Part shown: positions 16,843 to 25,249 of the stretch, in pieces
How positions within the stretch are numbered: position 1 is the first letter of the stretch
Layout: the number at the start of each line of letters is the position of its first letter
From: an uncultured Maribacter sp.
GTDB lineage: Bacteria > Bacteroidota > Bacteroidia > Flavobacteriales > Flavobacteriaceae
DNA: 64,000 nucleotides
Direction: 5' to 3'
Assembly (NCBI GenBank): GCA_947504045.1
Contig: CANNFY010000001.1
Coordinates: forward strand, 310,001-374,000
Program-made: the position numbers and the translations under genes
Notes under the pieces: model-generated
Seen by the model: only the letters and a program-made list of their open reading frames with translations
Database searches by the model: none
What the model was told of the DNA's origin: nothing

Positions 16843-18258
16843 ATGGCACAAAACGAAAATTTTAGAGACACTATAGGCACCATCAATAAAGAGGGGAAAC
16901 GCGCTTGGATTTTTCCCAAAAAACCAAGTGGTAAATTCTACGATTATCGTAAATGGGTAAGCTATGCGCTTTTATTATTTTTAGTTGCTTCGCCATTTAT
17001 TAAAATAAACGGAAATCAGTTTTTACTCTTTAATGTTTTAGAAAGACGCTTTACTATTTTTGGATTCCCTTTTTGGCCTCAAGATTTTCATTTGTTTGTA
17101 ATCTCAATGATTATTGGTGTAATTTTTATTGCACTTTTTACGGTAGCTTTTGGTCGTATTTTTTGCGGATGGATGTGCCCGCAAACTATTTTTTTAGAAA
17201 TGGTTTTTAGAAGAATAGAATTTTGGATTGATGGGGACCGTGGCGCACAAATAAAACTAGAAAGACAACCTTGGAATGCAGAAAAAATAAGAAAACGCGT
17301 TTTAAAATGGTTTATATTTTTCATCATTTCTTTTCTTATTGCTAACGTTTTTCTTGCCTATTTAATTGGCAGCGATCGCCTAATACAATACATAACAGAC
17401 AACCCTTTAAACCATATAAGCACCTTAATTTCTTTGCTAATATTTACAGGCGTTTTCTACTTTGTTTTTGTTTGGTTTAGAGAACAAGTTTGCATTATTG
17501 CTTGTCCTTATGGCAGAATGCAAGGCGTACTTTTAGACAACAAATCTATTGTAGTTGCCTATGACCATAAACGTGGCGAAGGGGAAAACGGCAGAAAAAA
17601 ATTTAGAAAAAACGAAGACCGCTCTGCACTGGGTAACGGAGACTGTATAGACTGTATGCAATGTGTACATGTTTGCCCAACGGGTATAGATATTAGAAAC
17701 GGAACACAACTAGAATGTGTAAACTGTACTGCTTGCATAGATGAGTGCGATACTATTATGGAAAAAGTAAATCTTCCAAAGGGATTAATACGTTACGCAA
17801 GTGAAGATAATATAGAAAAAAAAGCAAAATTTAAGTTTACACCAAGGTTAAAAGGATACTCTGCTGTGCTTTTTATTTTAGTTGGAATACTTGCCGGAAT
17901 GCTTTTTTTAAGAAACGAAGTGGAAGCAACTATTTTACGATTACCTGGCCAATTATACGAGCATAAAGAAGATAATATTATTAGTAATGTGTACACCTAT
18001 AAACTAGTAAACAAAACTTCTAAAAATATTGATGATATAAGCTTTAAACTCTTATCGCATAAAGGTACTATAGAGCTAGTTCGCCATGATAATTTTACGG
18101 TACCTGCACAAGAATTAGCAGAAGGAACTTTATTTATAGAAATAAATAATTCTACCTTGAATGGCGATAAAGACAAACTAAAAATAGGAATATTTAGTAA
18201 AGATAAACTCATTGAAACTACAACGGCTCGTTTTTTAGGGCCTAGAAGTTATAAGTAA
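16843..18258 (+). CDS. ccoG: cbb3 oxidase accessory ferredoxin CcoG/FixG/RdxA
   Basis: 471 residues. Several membrane helices carry FCGWMCPQTIF and CIIACPYGRMQ, followed by two 4Fe-4S motifs (CIDCMQCVHVCP and CVNCTACIDEC), a further membrane helix near 345-360 and a C-terminal immunoglobulin-like domain (about 370-471). This is the complete FixG plan. CcoG is proposed to reduce copper for oxidase assembly. It is the fifth gene of the ccoS-to-SafE run. Confidence 0.93.
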   Translation: MAQNENFRDTIGTINKEGKRAWIFPKKPSGKFYDYRKWVSYALLLFLVASPFIKINGNQFLLFNVLERRFTIFGFPFWPQDFHLFVISMIIGVIFIALFTVAFGRIFCGWMCPQTIFLEMVFRRIEFWIDGDRGAQIKLERQPWNAEKIRKRVLKWFIFFIISFLIANVFLAYLIGSDRLIQYITDNPLNHISTLISLLIFTGVFYFVFVWFREQVCIIACPYGRMQGVLLDNKSIVVAYDHKRGEGENGRKKFRKNEDRSALGNGDCIDCMQCVHVCPTGIDIRNGTQLECVNCTACIDECDTIMEKVNLPKGLIRYASEDNIEKKAKFKFTPRLKGYSAVLFILVGILAGMLFLRNEVEATILRLPGQLYEHKEDNIISNVYTYKLVNKTSKNIDDISFKLLSHKGTIELVRHDNFTVPAQELAEGTLFIEINNSTLNGDKDKLKIGIFSKDKLIETTTARFLGPRSYK

Positions 18259-18366
18259 CTACCTATAGGAAAATCTATAAGGTATGTAATGGAAAATTAA
18301 TATAATATTTCGACCCAAGCGTCGATACAAATAAATCTCGATTATCGAGTTATAAAAAGAAAGATT

Positions 18367-18813
18367 ATGAAAATTAATTGGGGAACAAGTATTGTAATTG
18401 CGTTTATTGGTTTTATAAGTTTTATACTCTTTTTTGTGGTTAAAATGAGCACTGATAATAGAGCTAATCATGATTTAGTTACCGAAGAATATTACAAAGC
18501 AGAACTAGGGTACCAAAAAGAAATTAATGCAACTGTAAATGCTAATAAAATAAATATAAAAATCTTAAAAACTTCAGAAGGACTGTCTATACAATTTCCA
18601 TCTGATATAGAAAAAGAACAAATTAAAGGCACTGTGTTCCTATATAGGCCGTCTAATAAGCACTTGGATTTTGATTTACTATTTCATCTATCCAATTCAC
18701 ATTTGCTCATACCTGACAAACGTTTGTTAGATGGCCGATGGAACATAAAAATACTCTGGGAGCATAATGGCACAGAATTTCTTTACAAAGAAAACATTAC
18801 CTACATAAAATAA
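18367..18813 (+). CDS. ccoH: FixH family protein CcoH
   Basis: 148 residues with one N-terminal membrane helix (GTSIVIAFIGFISFILFFVV), then TEEYYKAELGYQKEINA, the FixH signature, and a periplasmic beta-rich domain ending LDGRWNIKILWEHNG. It helps assemble cbb3 oxidase with CcoI and CcoG. The 108-nt gap after ccoG contains two small inverted repeats (TCGAC/GTCGA and CTCGA/TCGAG) of no clear purpose. Confidence 0.88.
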   Translation: MKINWGTSIVIAFIGFISFILFFVVKMSTDNRANHDLVTEEYYKAELGYQKEINATVNANKINIKILKTSEGLSIQFPSDIEKEQIKGTVFLYRPSNKHLDFDLLFHLSNSHLLIPDKRLLDGRWNIKILWEHNGTEFLYKENITYIK

Positions 18814-18816
18814 AAT

Positions 18817-19521
18817 ATGCTACTATCTGCTTTACTATTAGGACTTATGGGTAGTTTGCACTGCGTAGGCATGTGTGGCCCCATTGCATTTATGCTCCCG
18901 GTAGATAGAGAAAGTAATCTTAAAAAATTTACACAAATTTTTATTTACCACTTTGGAAGGTTATTAGCCTATAGCATTATGGGGCTTTTATTTGGACTTT
19001 TAGGAAAGAGCTTACAGGTATTTGGTTTACAACAAAAACTCTCCATTATTATTGGTGTAGTAATGATATTGGTAATTCTTATTCCCTATAAAACGTTTCA
19101 TAAATACAATTTTTCTACCCCCATTTACAAAGTAATAAGCAAGGTTAAATCGCAACTAGGAAAAGAATTGCAAAAGAAAACTCCAGATACTTTTTTAACT
19201 ATAGGGTTCTTAAATGGTTTTCTCCCTTGTGGATTGGTGTATATGGCTTTATTTGGCGCAATTGCAATGGCTAATATTTTGGAAAGCTCTTTATACATGC
19301 TCCTTTTTGGAATAGGCACAATACCATTAATGACAACTGCAATTTATTTTAGTAATTTATTAAAAGGAGTAACAAAACAAAAAATACAAAAACTAATTCC
19401 TACTTTTGTAATTATAATGGGTATTCTTTTTATTTTAAGAGGTTTAGGCCTTGGCATACCCTATATTTCTCCAAAGCCAGTTACCGAAATTGTTTCCTCT
19501 AAAATGGAATGCCATAATTAA
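18817..19521 (+). CDS. SafE/TauE-like membrane protein of the cbb3 cluster
   Basis: 234 residues, six or so membrane helices. The N-terminal LMGSLHCVGMCGPIAFMLP and the related NGFLPCGLVYMALFGAI form the two-fold repeat with conserved Cys residues seen in cluster-associated SafE family proteins, formerly listed as heavy-metal or sulphite exporters. In this position, 3 nt after ccoH, it very probably serves copper delivery or thiol redox for the oxidase; that role is inferred. Confidence 0.85.
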   Translation: MLLSALLLGLMGSLHCVGMCGPIAFMLPVDRESNLKKFTQIFIYHFGRLLAYSIMGLLFGLLGKSLQVFGLQQKLSIIIGVVMILVILIPYKTFHKYNFSTPIYKVISKVKSQLGKELQKKTPDTFLTIGFLNGFLPCGLVYMALFGAIAMANILESSLYMLLFGIGTIPLMTTAIYFSNLLKGVTKQKIQKLIPTFVIIMGILFILRGLGLGIPYISPKPVTEIVSSKMECHN

Positions 19522-19548
19522 CTATCTTCCCATTTTAATAGATAGAAT

Positions 19549-19950
19549 ATGTCCAAAAAGAAAGATATAGAAAATAGAAGCGATGTAAAATTGCTTGTAC
19601 ATACCTTTTATAACAAAATAAGAGTACACAACATTTTAGGCCCAATTTTTAATTCTATTATTAATGATTGGGACGAACATCTAAATTTATTGACCGATTT
19701 TTGGGAAACCCAACTCTTTCTAAAACGTAAATACTACGGTAACCCTGTTACTGCACACCAAGAGGTAGATGCTAAAACTAATGGTACTATTACTACAGAA
19801 CATTTTGGTTTGTGGTTAAATACTTGGTATGCTACTATTGATGACTTGTTTGATGGCGAAACCGCCTGGATTGCAAAAAACAGAGCGCAAAAAATGTCAA
19901 CCATGTTATTTATGAAAATGTTTGAAAGCAGAAAAAATAATTTAAGGTAA
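19549..19950 (+). CDS. Group III truncated haemoglobin
   Basis: 133 residues. It has the two-over-two globin length and group III features: HNILGPIFNSIINDWDEHL, TDFWETQLF, and TTEHFGLWLNTWYATIDDLF, with the proximal histidine expected in the EHFGLW region. Group III globins bind oxygen or nitric oxide; their role varies. It sits 27 nt after the SafE-like gene at the end of the cbb3 run, which suggests a link to low-oxygen or nitrosative conditions. Confidence 0.88.
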   Translation: MSKKKDIENRSDVKLLVHTFYNKIRVHNILGPIFNSIINDWDEHLNLLTDFWETQLFLKRKYYGNPVTAHQEVDAKTNGTITTEHFGLWLNTWYATIDDLFDGETAWIAKNRAQKMSTMLFMKMFESRKNNLR

Positions 19951-19968
19951 TTAAACTCATCTAAGAAC

Positions 19969-20011
19969 TGACATATATCATATTCTAAGAGCCAGAATAG
20001 TAGAAAATTTG
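19969..20011 (+). promoter_or_regulatory. FNR-type box and -7 element for the 598-residue gene
   Basis: TGACATATATCA (19969-19980) and AAAATTTG (20004-20011), centre to end 36.5 nt, followed by a leader of about 36 nt. Confidence 0.7.
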
Positions 20012-20051
20012 CAGTTGGTTATTTTTATAAAACTGCAAAACAAAAATATTC

Positions 20052-21848
20052 ATGGCAAATACACATTCTTTTCATATTCCTGTAATGGGAATTGGGTTTA
20101 CAATAGATTCTCCTTTAAAAGTATCGCACTTAGGAATAGACTCTGTAATCTCTTTAGTAGATGATATTTTATTAGAAAAACTACGCAAAATGTATTGCGA
20201 TCTTTCTAATTTACCATATACAGAAATTACAGATAAAACAGAAGATTTTAGGGCTTTAAGAATAACATCTTACTTAAATCTTATTCAAAATTTAGCCGAA
20301 GAAAAGTTTCAAGCACTAAAGGTGGCAACCCAAGAATCTAGTTCCGAAATAAAAAAATACTTTTCTATTTTACCAGACAGTTCCTACTTAAAAAAAGAAT
20401 TTAATAAACGAACTAAAACCAATTTCAATCTAGAAGAAATTAAAAATTGGTTAAAAGAAAATCTTACTATGGGTAGTATTGATGTTAATATTATGACCAA
20501 AGTAGATAAAGACAATTATATAAAAAACAAACAACTACCAACAGAATATAACGATGCGCATGCTGCACTTAGAGGATATGCTAATAGTAACGTTAATTCT
20601 TCTCTTATTTTATCGGCAGGGATGAATCCTAGGTTGTATAGCTACATAGAACAGTTTGATGACTTTTTTCCTGACAAAAACGGATACATTAAAAAGAAAA
20701 TTGTTCTTAAGGTTAGCGATTATAGGTCTGCCTTAATACAAGGTAAATTTTTAGCAAAAAAAGGACTTTGGGTGTCGGAATACCGTATAGAATCTGGTTT
20801 AAACTGTGGCGGACATGCATTTGCAACAGACGGATATTTAATGGGACCTATATTAGAACAATTTAAAAACGAAAAAGAAGATTTAGCCGCATCTATTTAT
20901 GGTATTTTGGTATCTGCTTTAGAAAGAAAAAACAAACCTTTACCAAAACATATACTTCCTATTAAACTAACTGCGCAAGGCGGTGTTGGCACTGCAGAAG
21001 AACATAACTTTATTTTAAACCACTACCAAGTAGACTCTGTTGGTTGGGGCTCACCTTTTTTACTAGTTCCAGAAGCTACAACAGTAGATAAAGCTACCGT
21101 AGAAAAACTTGCAACCGCTAAAGAAAAAGATTTATACTTAAGTAATATTTCGCCATTAGGAATTCCTTTTCACAGTTTAAAAGGCAATACAAAAGATGAA
21201 GAAAAAGCAAAAAATATTGCCAAAAACAGACCCGGAAGTTCCTGCCCTAAAAAGTTTGTTTCTTTAAACAAAGACTTTAAAGAGTCTGGTTTATGTACGG
21301 CATCTAGACAATACCAACATTTAAAAATAAAAGCCTTAGAAAAAGAGAATTTATCTAAAGAAGCGTACAAAAAACAATATGCCCAAATTATCGAAAAATC
21401 TTGTACTTGTGTTGGTTTAGGAACCTCTGCATTACTAACATATGGTTTAGACACAAAGACAGAAGGAGATGGCGTATCCGTATGTCCTGGTCCAAACATG
21501 GCATATTTTTCTAAAACTATGAAACTAACTGAAATTACAGACCATATTTATGGTCGCAACAATGTAATTAGTAGAAAAGACCGCCCACATATGTTCCTTA
21601 AAGAACTATCTATATATTTAACCTATTTGCAAGAAAAGGTTAAAGAAACCTCTTCTAAAAGTTCTATTAAACAACTAAAATATCTTTCTACTTTTAAAAA
21701 TAATTTAGCCGATGGAATAAAATATTATGAAGCTATTTTTAAAACAAATACTAGTTTTATTAAAACCCTTAATAGTTACAAAATTACTTTTTCTAAATTA
21801 TCTGAAGATATTAGTAAAAAGCAAACACTAAACAATGTAGTGCATTAA
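20052..21848 (+). CDS. Unrecognised 598-residue protein, TIM-barrel-like with conserved Cys, FNR-controlled
   Basis: No signal peptide or membrane helix is evident. The middle holds ESGLNCGGHAFATDGYLMGP and LTAQGGVGTAEEHNFI ... DSVGWGSPFLLVPEA, which recall the phosphate-binding end of FMN barrels such as nitronate monooxygenase or glutamate synthase. Further on are Cys motifs GSSCPKK, GLCTASRQ, KSCTCVGLG and VCPGPNM, able to hold an iron-sulphur cluster. The C-terminal 100 residues are helical. An FNR-type promoter, and neighbours for micro-oxic respiration and anaerobic haem synthesis, point to an oxygen-sensitive redox enzyme. I do not recognise a family, and the flavin and cluster readings are inference. 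Confidence 0.6.
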   Translation: MANTHSFHIPVMGIGFTIDSPLKVSHLGIDSVISLVDDILLEKLRKMYCDLSNLPYTEITDKTEDFRALRITSYLNLIQNLAEEKFQALKVATQESSSEIKKYFSILPDSSYLKKEFNKRTKTNFNLEEIKNWLKENLTMGSIDVNIMTKVDKDNYIKNKQLPTEYNDAHAALRGYANSNVNSSLILSAGMNPRLYSYIEQFDDFFPDKNGYIKKKIVLKVSDYRSALIQGKFLAKKGLWVSEYRIESGLNCGGHAFATDGYLMGPILEQFKNEKEDLAASIYGILVSALERKNKPLPKHILPIKLTAQGGVGTAEEHNFILNHYQVDSVGWGSPFLLVPEATTVDKATVEKLATAKEKDLYLSNISPLGIPFHSLKGNTKDEEKAKNIAKNRPGSSCPKKFVSLNKDFKESGLCTASRQYQHLKIKALEKENLSKEAYKKQYAQIIEKSCTCVGLGTSALLTYGLDTKTEGDGVSVCPGPNMAYFSKTMKLTEITDHIYGRNNVISRKDRPHMFLKELSIYLTYLQEKVKETSSKSSIKQLKYLSTFKNNLADGIKYYEAIFKTNTSFIKTLNSYKITFSKLSEDISKKQTLNNVVH

Positions 21849-21858
21849 AATTGCATAA

Positions 21859-21890
21859 AAAAAGGGAGGCCAACTACAACCTCCCTTTTT
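21859..21890. terminator. Bidirectional intrinsic terminator
   Basis: AAAAAGGGAGG (21859-21869) pairs with CCTCCCTTTTT (21880-21890) around a ten-base loop, with A and T runs on both sides. It lies between the plus-strand 598-residue gene and the minus-strand usp stop and can serve both. Confidence 0.88.
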
Positions 21891-21919
21891 CACCAATTAA
21901 AATCTACAACCCACTATAA

Positions 21920-22744
21920 TTATTTCATTTTAAAAGTAACCACTGGCATATTTGCATGGTTAACAACATCTTCTCCTATACTTCCCATAAAAAAATGAGA
22001 TAACCCTTTACGTCCATGAGTAGGAATACCAATAATATCGGCACCATTAGCATTGCTATAGTTTAATATTCCTTCCTCTATACTATAATCGTTATATATG
22101 GTAACCTCAGCTCCTATATTGCCTTCTTTTAAAAAAATATTAATTTTTTCATAGGCATCTTTTGTGCTTAAAAAATTATCGCCAGGCACATTTATATACA
22201 ACAAGTCTAATTTTGCTCGTAACATTGCGGCAAAGTCTTTTGCTTTTTTAAATGCAGGCAACTTATCTAGTTTAAAATCACATGCAAAAACAAAACGATC
22301 AATCTTAAAATTTTTATGTTCTTTTTTTATTACTAAAACAGGAACTTCAGAATTTCTAACTACTTTTTCGGCATTAGATCCTATAAATAGTTCTTTTAAA
22401 CCATCTGTGCCATGAGAACCCATTATTATTAAATCTGCGCTATGCTTTTTAGCTACTTCATTAACTTCTGAGAAAACTTTAAAATGTTTTATTATTGGTG
22501 TTACCTCAACATCTGCTAAATAGTCCTTATCTAAAAACTCTTTAATTCTTTTTTCTGCAAGCTTTAAAAAAAATACGGTTTGCTCTGGGTGTATATTTGC
22601 TTCTGAAGTTATTATAGTATTATTAAGTTCTAACATATGTAATACTAAAATCTCCGAAGTATGTTTCTTGGCTAAAGAAACTGCTACTTTTAATGCATTT
22701 TCAGATTGCTCCGAAAAATCTATAGGTACAATTATTTTTTTCAT
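21920..22744 (-). CDS. Universal stress protein, tandem UspA domains
   Basis: 274 residues, two UspA domains. The first begins IIVPIDFSEQSENALKVAV and has IIMGSHGTDGLKELFIGSNA; the second has IIGIPTHGRKGLSHFFMGS, so both keep the GxxGx(9)G(S/T) nucleotide-binding loop, unlike the other Usp at 9023-9925 whose second domain is degenerate. It starts 11 nt after hemN and very likely shares the FNR-type hemN promoter. Known Usp proteins bind ATP or act as stress modulators; no precise role can be given. Confidence 0.9.
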   Translation of the reverse strand: MKKIIVPIDFSEQSENALKVAVSLAKKHTSEILVLHMLELNNTIITSEANIHPEQTVFFLKLAEKRIKEFLDKDYLADVEVTPIIKHFKVFSEVNEVAKKHSADLIIMGSHGTDGLKELFIGSNAEKVVRNSEVPVLVIKKEHKNFKIDRFVFACDFKLDKLPAFKKAKDFAAMLRAKLDLLYINVPGDNFLSTKDAYEKINIFLKEGNIGAEVTIYNDYSIEEGILNYSNANGADIIGIPTHGRKGLSHFFMGSIGEDVVNHANMPVVTFKMK

Positions 22745-22755
22745 GATTTTAGTTT

Positions 22756-24117
22756 TTAAATTGTCATTGAAAATAATTTAGTTTCAGGGGCTTTTCTATG
22801 TAAATGCACATCAAAAGCCATACATATATTTCTAATAAAAGGTTTCCCCTTTTCTGTTACTTCTAATTTTTTATCTGATATAATTACCAAATTATCTAAA
22901 TGCATTTCTTTTAAATTATCTAATACTACTGTTACTTCGTTAAAATTCATAGTATCATATTCCCAAGAAGTTTGGTAAGTACACATAAGGTTTAGAATAT
23001 GTTTTCTTATTATTTGGTCTTCTTGTGTTAGAATATGCCCTCTATATATTGGTATTATATTATTATTTACTAAATGCTTATACTCTTCTATATTTTTTAC
23101 ATTTTGGGCAAAGCTATACCAACTATCGCCAATACTAGACACTCCTAAGCCAACCATAAGTTGTGTTTTAGATGCCGTATATCCCATAAAATTACGATGC
23201 AACTTTTTAGACTCCATTGAGGCATACAAGCTATCCGTAGCAAGAGCAAAGTGATCCATTCCTATTTCTGTATATCCTACTTGTGCTAATAATTTTTTAC
23301 CTTCTTCATACTGCGCTCTTTTTTCCTCTGCAGATGGCAAATCGCTATCTTTATAACCCCTTTGCCCATTGCCTTTTAACCATGGTACATGTGCGTAACT
23401 ATAAAATGCTAAGCGATCTGGTCGTAAGCTTTTTGTTTTTAAAATACTTTCTTTAACATGTTCTAAAGTTTGGTGTGGTAATCCAAAAATAATATCATGA
23501 CCTACAGAAGTATATCCGATATTTCTAGCAATTTCTGTAACTCTTTTTACATTTTTAAAAGGTTGTACTCTATGAATTGCTTTTTGTACCGTAATATTAT
23601 AATCTTGCACGCCAAAACTTACTCTTCTAAAACCTACATTATATAAAGCTTGTAAATGCTCTTCTGTGGTGTTATTAGGGTGCCCTTCAAAACTAAATTC
23701 GTAGTCTTTTGCTTTTTCTGCTTGTTTAAAAATTCCTTCCATAAGAAATTTTAAATTTTCTGGCGAAAAAAAAGTTGGAGTTCCTCCTCCCAAATGAAGC
23801 TCTTTAATAATAGGTTTTTCTGAAAACATTTGGGTATACAATGCCCATTCTTTTAAAACCGTGTTTATATATGGCACTTCAACATTATGTTGTTTTGTTA
23901 TACGTTTATGACAACCACAAAAAGTACACATACTTTCACAAAAAGGTAAATGTATATATAAACTAATTCCTTCTTTAGCATTACTTTCTGTAAAGCTTTT
24001 TTTAAGCGTAACTTCCCATTTAGCACCAGAAAAAGTTTCTAAATTCCAATAAGGGACTGTAGGGTAACTAGTATATCTAGGTCCCGAAACATTATATTTT
24101 TTAATTAAACTGCACAT
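22756..24117 (-). CDS. hemN: Oxygen-independent coproporphyrinogen III oxidase
   Basis: 453 residues, full HemN length. It has KYNVSGPRYTSYPTVPYW at the N-terminus, SLYIHLPFCESMCTFCGCHK with the CxxxCxxCxC radical-SAM motif of true HemN, GGGTPTF, and FSFEGHPNNTT. The enzyme decarboxylates two propionates in the absence of oxygen, feeding haem synthesis. The four-Cys motif and N-terminal part separate it from HemW at 272-1399. The promoter has an FNR box, as expected for an anaerobic isoenzyme. It forms an operon with the downstream usp. Confidence 0.94.
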   Translation of the reverse strand: MCSLIKKYNVSGPRYTSYPTVPYWNLETFSGAKWEVTLKKSFTESNAKEGISLYIHLPFCESMCTFCGCHKRITKQHNVEVPYINTVLKEWALYTQMFSEKPIIKELHLGGGTPTFFSPENLKFLMEGIFKQAEKAKDYEFSFEGHPNNTTEEHLQALYNVGFRRVSFGVQDYNITVQKAIHRVQPFKNVKRVTEIARNIGYTSVGHDIIFGLPHQTLEHVKESILKTKSLRPDRLAFYSYAHVPWLKGNGQRGYKDSDLPSAEEKRAQYEEGKKLLAQVGYTEIGMDHFALATDSLYASMESKKLHRNFMGYTASKTQLMVGLGVSSIGDSWYSFAQNVKNIEEYKHLVNNNIIPIYRGHILTQEDQIIRKHILNLMCTYQTSWEYDTMNFNEVTVVLDNLKEMHLDNLVIISDKKLEVTEKGKPFIRNICMAFDVHLHRKAPETKLFSMTI

Positions 24118-24134
24118 ACCTGTTATTTACACTA

Positions 24135-24177
24135 CAAACATAGTTATGTATAGATCTAAAAAATATGATAATTGTCA
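24135..24177 (-). promoter_or_regulatory. FNR-type box and -7 element for hemN-usp
   Basis: TGATAATTGTCA (24166-24177) and, on the minus strand, an exact TATGTTTG (24142-24135); centre to end 36.5 nt. The leader to the hemN ATG is about 13 nt. Confidence 0.78.
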
Positions 24178-24355
24178 TATAAACACTCTGTTATTTGCCT
24201 TATTCATAATACTTGAATTTATACCTAAAAATAATTTGAGTTTTCTTTTAATTACACAAAACAAAATATTAGTTTTAACGTTAAATTTTAATGCTAACCA
24301 AATTTTGAAATACCTTTATTGTAGTACAAATGCTACTCTTTAACATTTTTAAATT

Positions 24356-25246
24356 ATGACGTTATTATTAATGGCTGCCGGACGCGGAAGCCGATATGGA
24401 AAATTAAAACAGTTTGATGATTTAGGCCCTAACGGTGAACTATTAATGGAGTATAGTATTTTTGATGCTATAGAAGCCGGATTTACCCAAATCGTTGTCA
24501 TTACTCAAAAAGACAAAGTAGACTTTACGCTCAATTACTTAGACGAACGTATTCCTGAAGACATAGAGTTAGATGTTATTGCACAAGAAACTTCCGATAT
24601 ACCTTATGGCGTTGCCTTTATGGGAGACAGAGAAAAACCTTGGGGAACTGCACATGCAGTTTGGTCTGCAAGAAATGTAATAGAAGATTCTTTTGTTGTA
24701 TTAAATGCAGATGATTATTATGATAAAGATGCTTTTATAAATGCTGCTAATTTTATTAATAACCCAGAAAATGAAGATAACTACGCTTTAATAGGGTATA
24801 CTTTAAAAGAAACTCTATCTGCAAGCGGTTCCGTTTCTAGAGGTGTTTGTAGTGTAGATTCTAATAGTAATTTAACGGCTATAGAAGAGCATTTAAAAAT
24901 TGAACAAAATAATACTACTATTGTAGACACTGCTACCAATACTAATTTTACAGGAGAAGAATTGGTAAGCATGAATTTTTGGGTTTGTCAACCAGATATA
25001 TTTCAAGCTATTGAAGAAGATTTTATTGCCTTTTTAGAAGATGAACGTTTAGTAAAAAACAGTGAAATTTATCTTCCTAAAGTAATGAAAAACATTATGG
25101 AATCTGGAGAAAACACAATTAAAGCAATTCCTTCTAAAGGAAAATGGTTTGGTGTTACTTATGCGGGTGACAGGCAAAATGTTGTAGATGCGCTTAAAGA
25201 AAGAACAGATAATAATGAATATCCTGTTCCTATGTGGCAAGATTAA
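24356..25246 (+). CDS. Sugar-phosphate nucleotidyltransferase-like protein
   Basis: 296 residues. The start MTLLLMAAGRGSRYGKLKQF is the G-x-G-x-RxG nucleotide-binding loop of sugar-1-phosphate nucleotidyltransferases; later VLNADDYYDKDAF supplies the metal-binding Asp. It stops 3 nt before a NahK-like kinase gene. A kinase making a sugar 1-phosphate followed by a nucleotidyltransferase making the activated sugar is a natural salvage pair. The sugar, perhaps an N-acetylhexosamine, and the nucleotide are inferred. Confidence 0.82.
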   Translation: MTLLLMAAGRGSRYGKLKQFDDLGPNGELLMEYSIFDAIEAGFTQIVVITQKDKVDFTLNYLDERIPEDIELDVIAQETSDIPYGVAFMGDREKPWGTAHAVWSARNVIEDSFVVLNADDYYDKDAFINAANFINNPENEDNYALIGYTLKETLSASGSVSRGVCSVDSNSNLTAIEEHLKIEQNNTTIVDTATNTNFTGEELVSMNFWVCQPDIFQAIEEDFIAFLEDERLVKNSEIYLPKVMKNIMESGENTIKAIPSKGKWFGVTYAGDRQNVVDALKERTDNNEYPVPMWQD

Positions 25247-25249
25247 ATT

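Noticed and set aside
24146-24343. 65-codon open frame between hemN and the nucleotidyltransferase
   Set aside because: It covers the FNR box and hemN promoter, has no recognisable motif and an irregular composition; regulatory DNA is the better reading.
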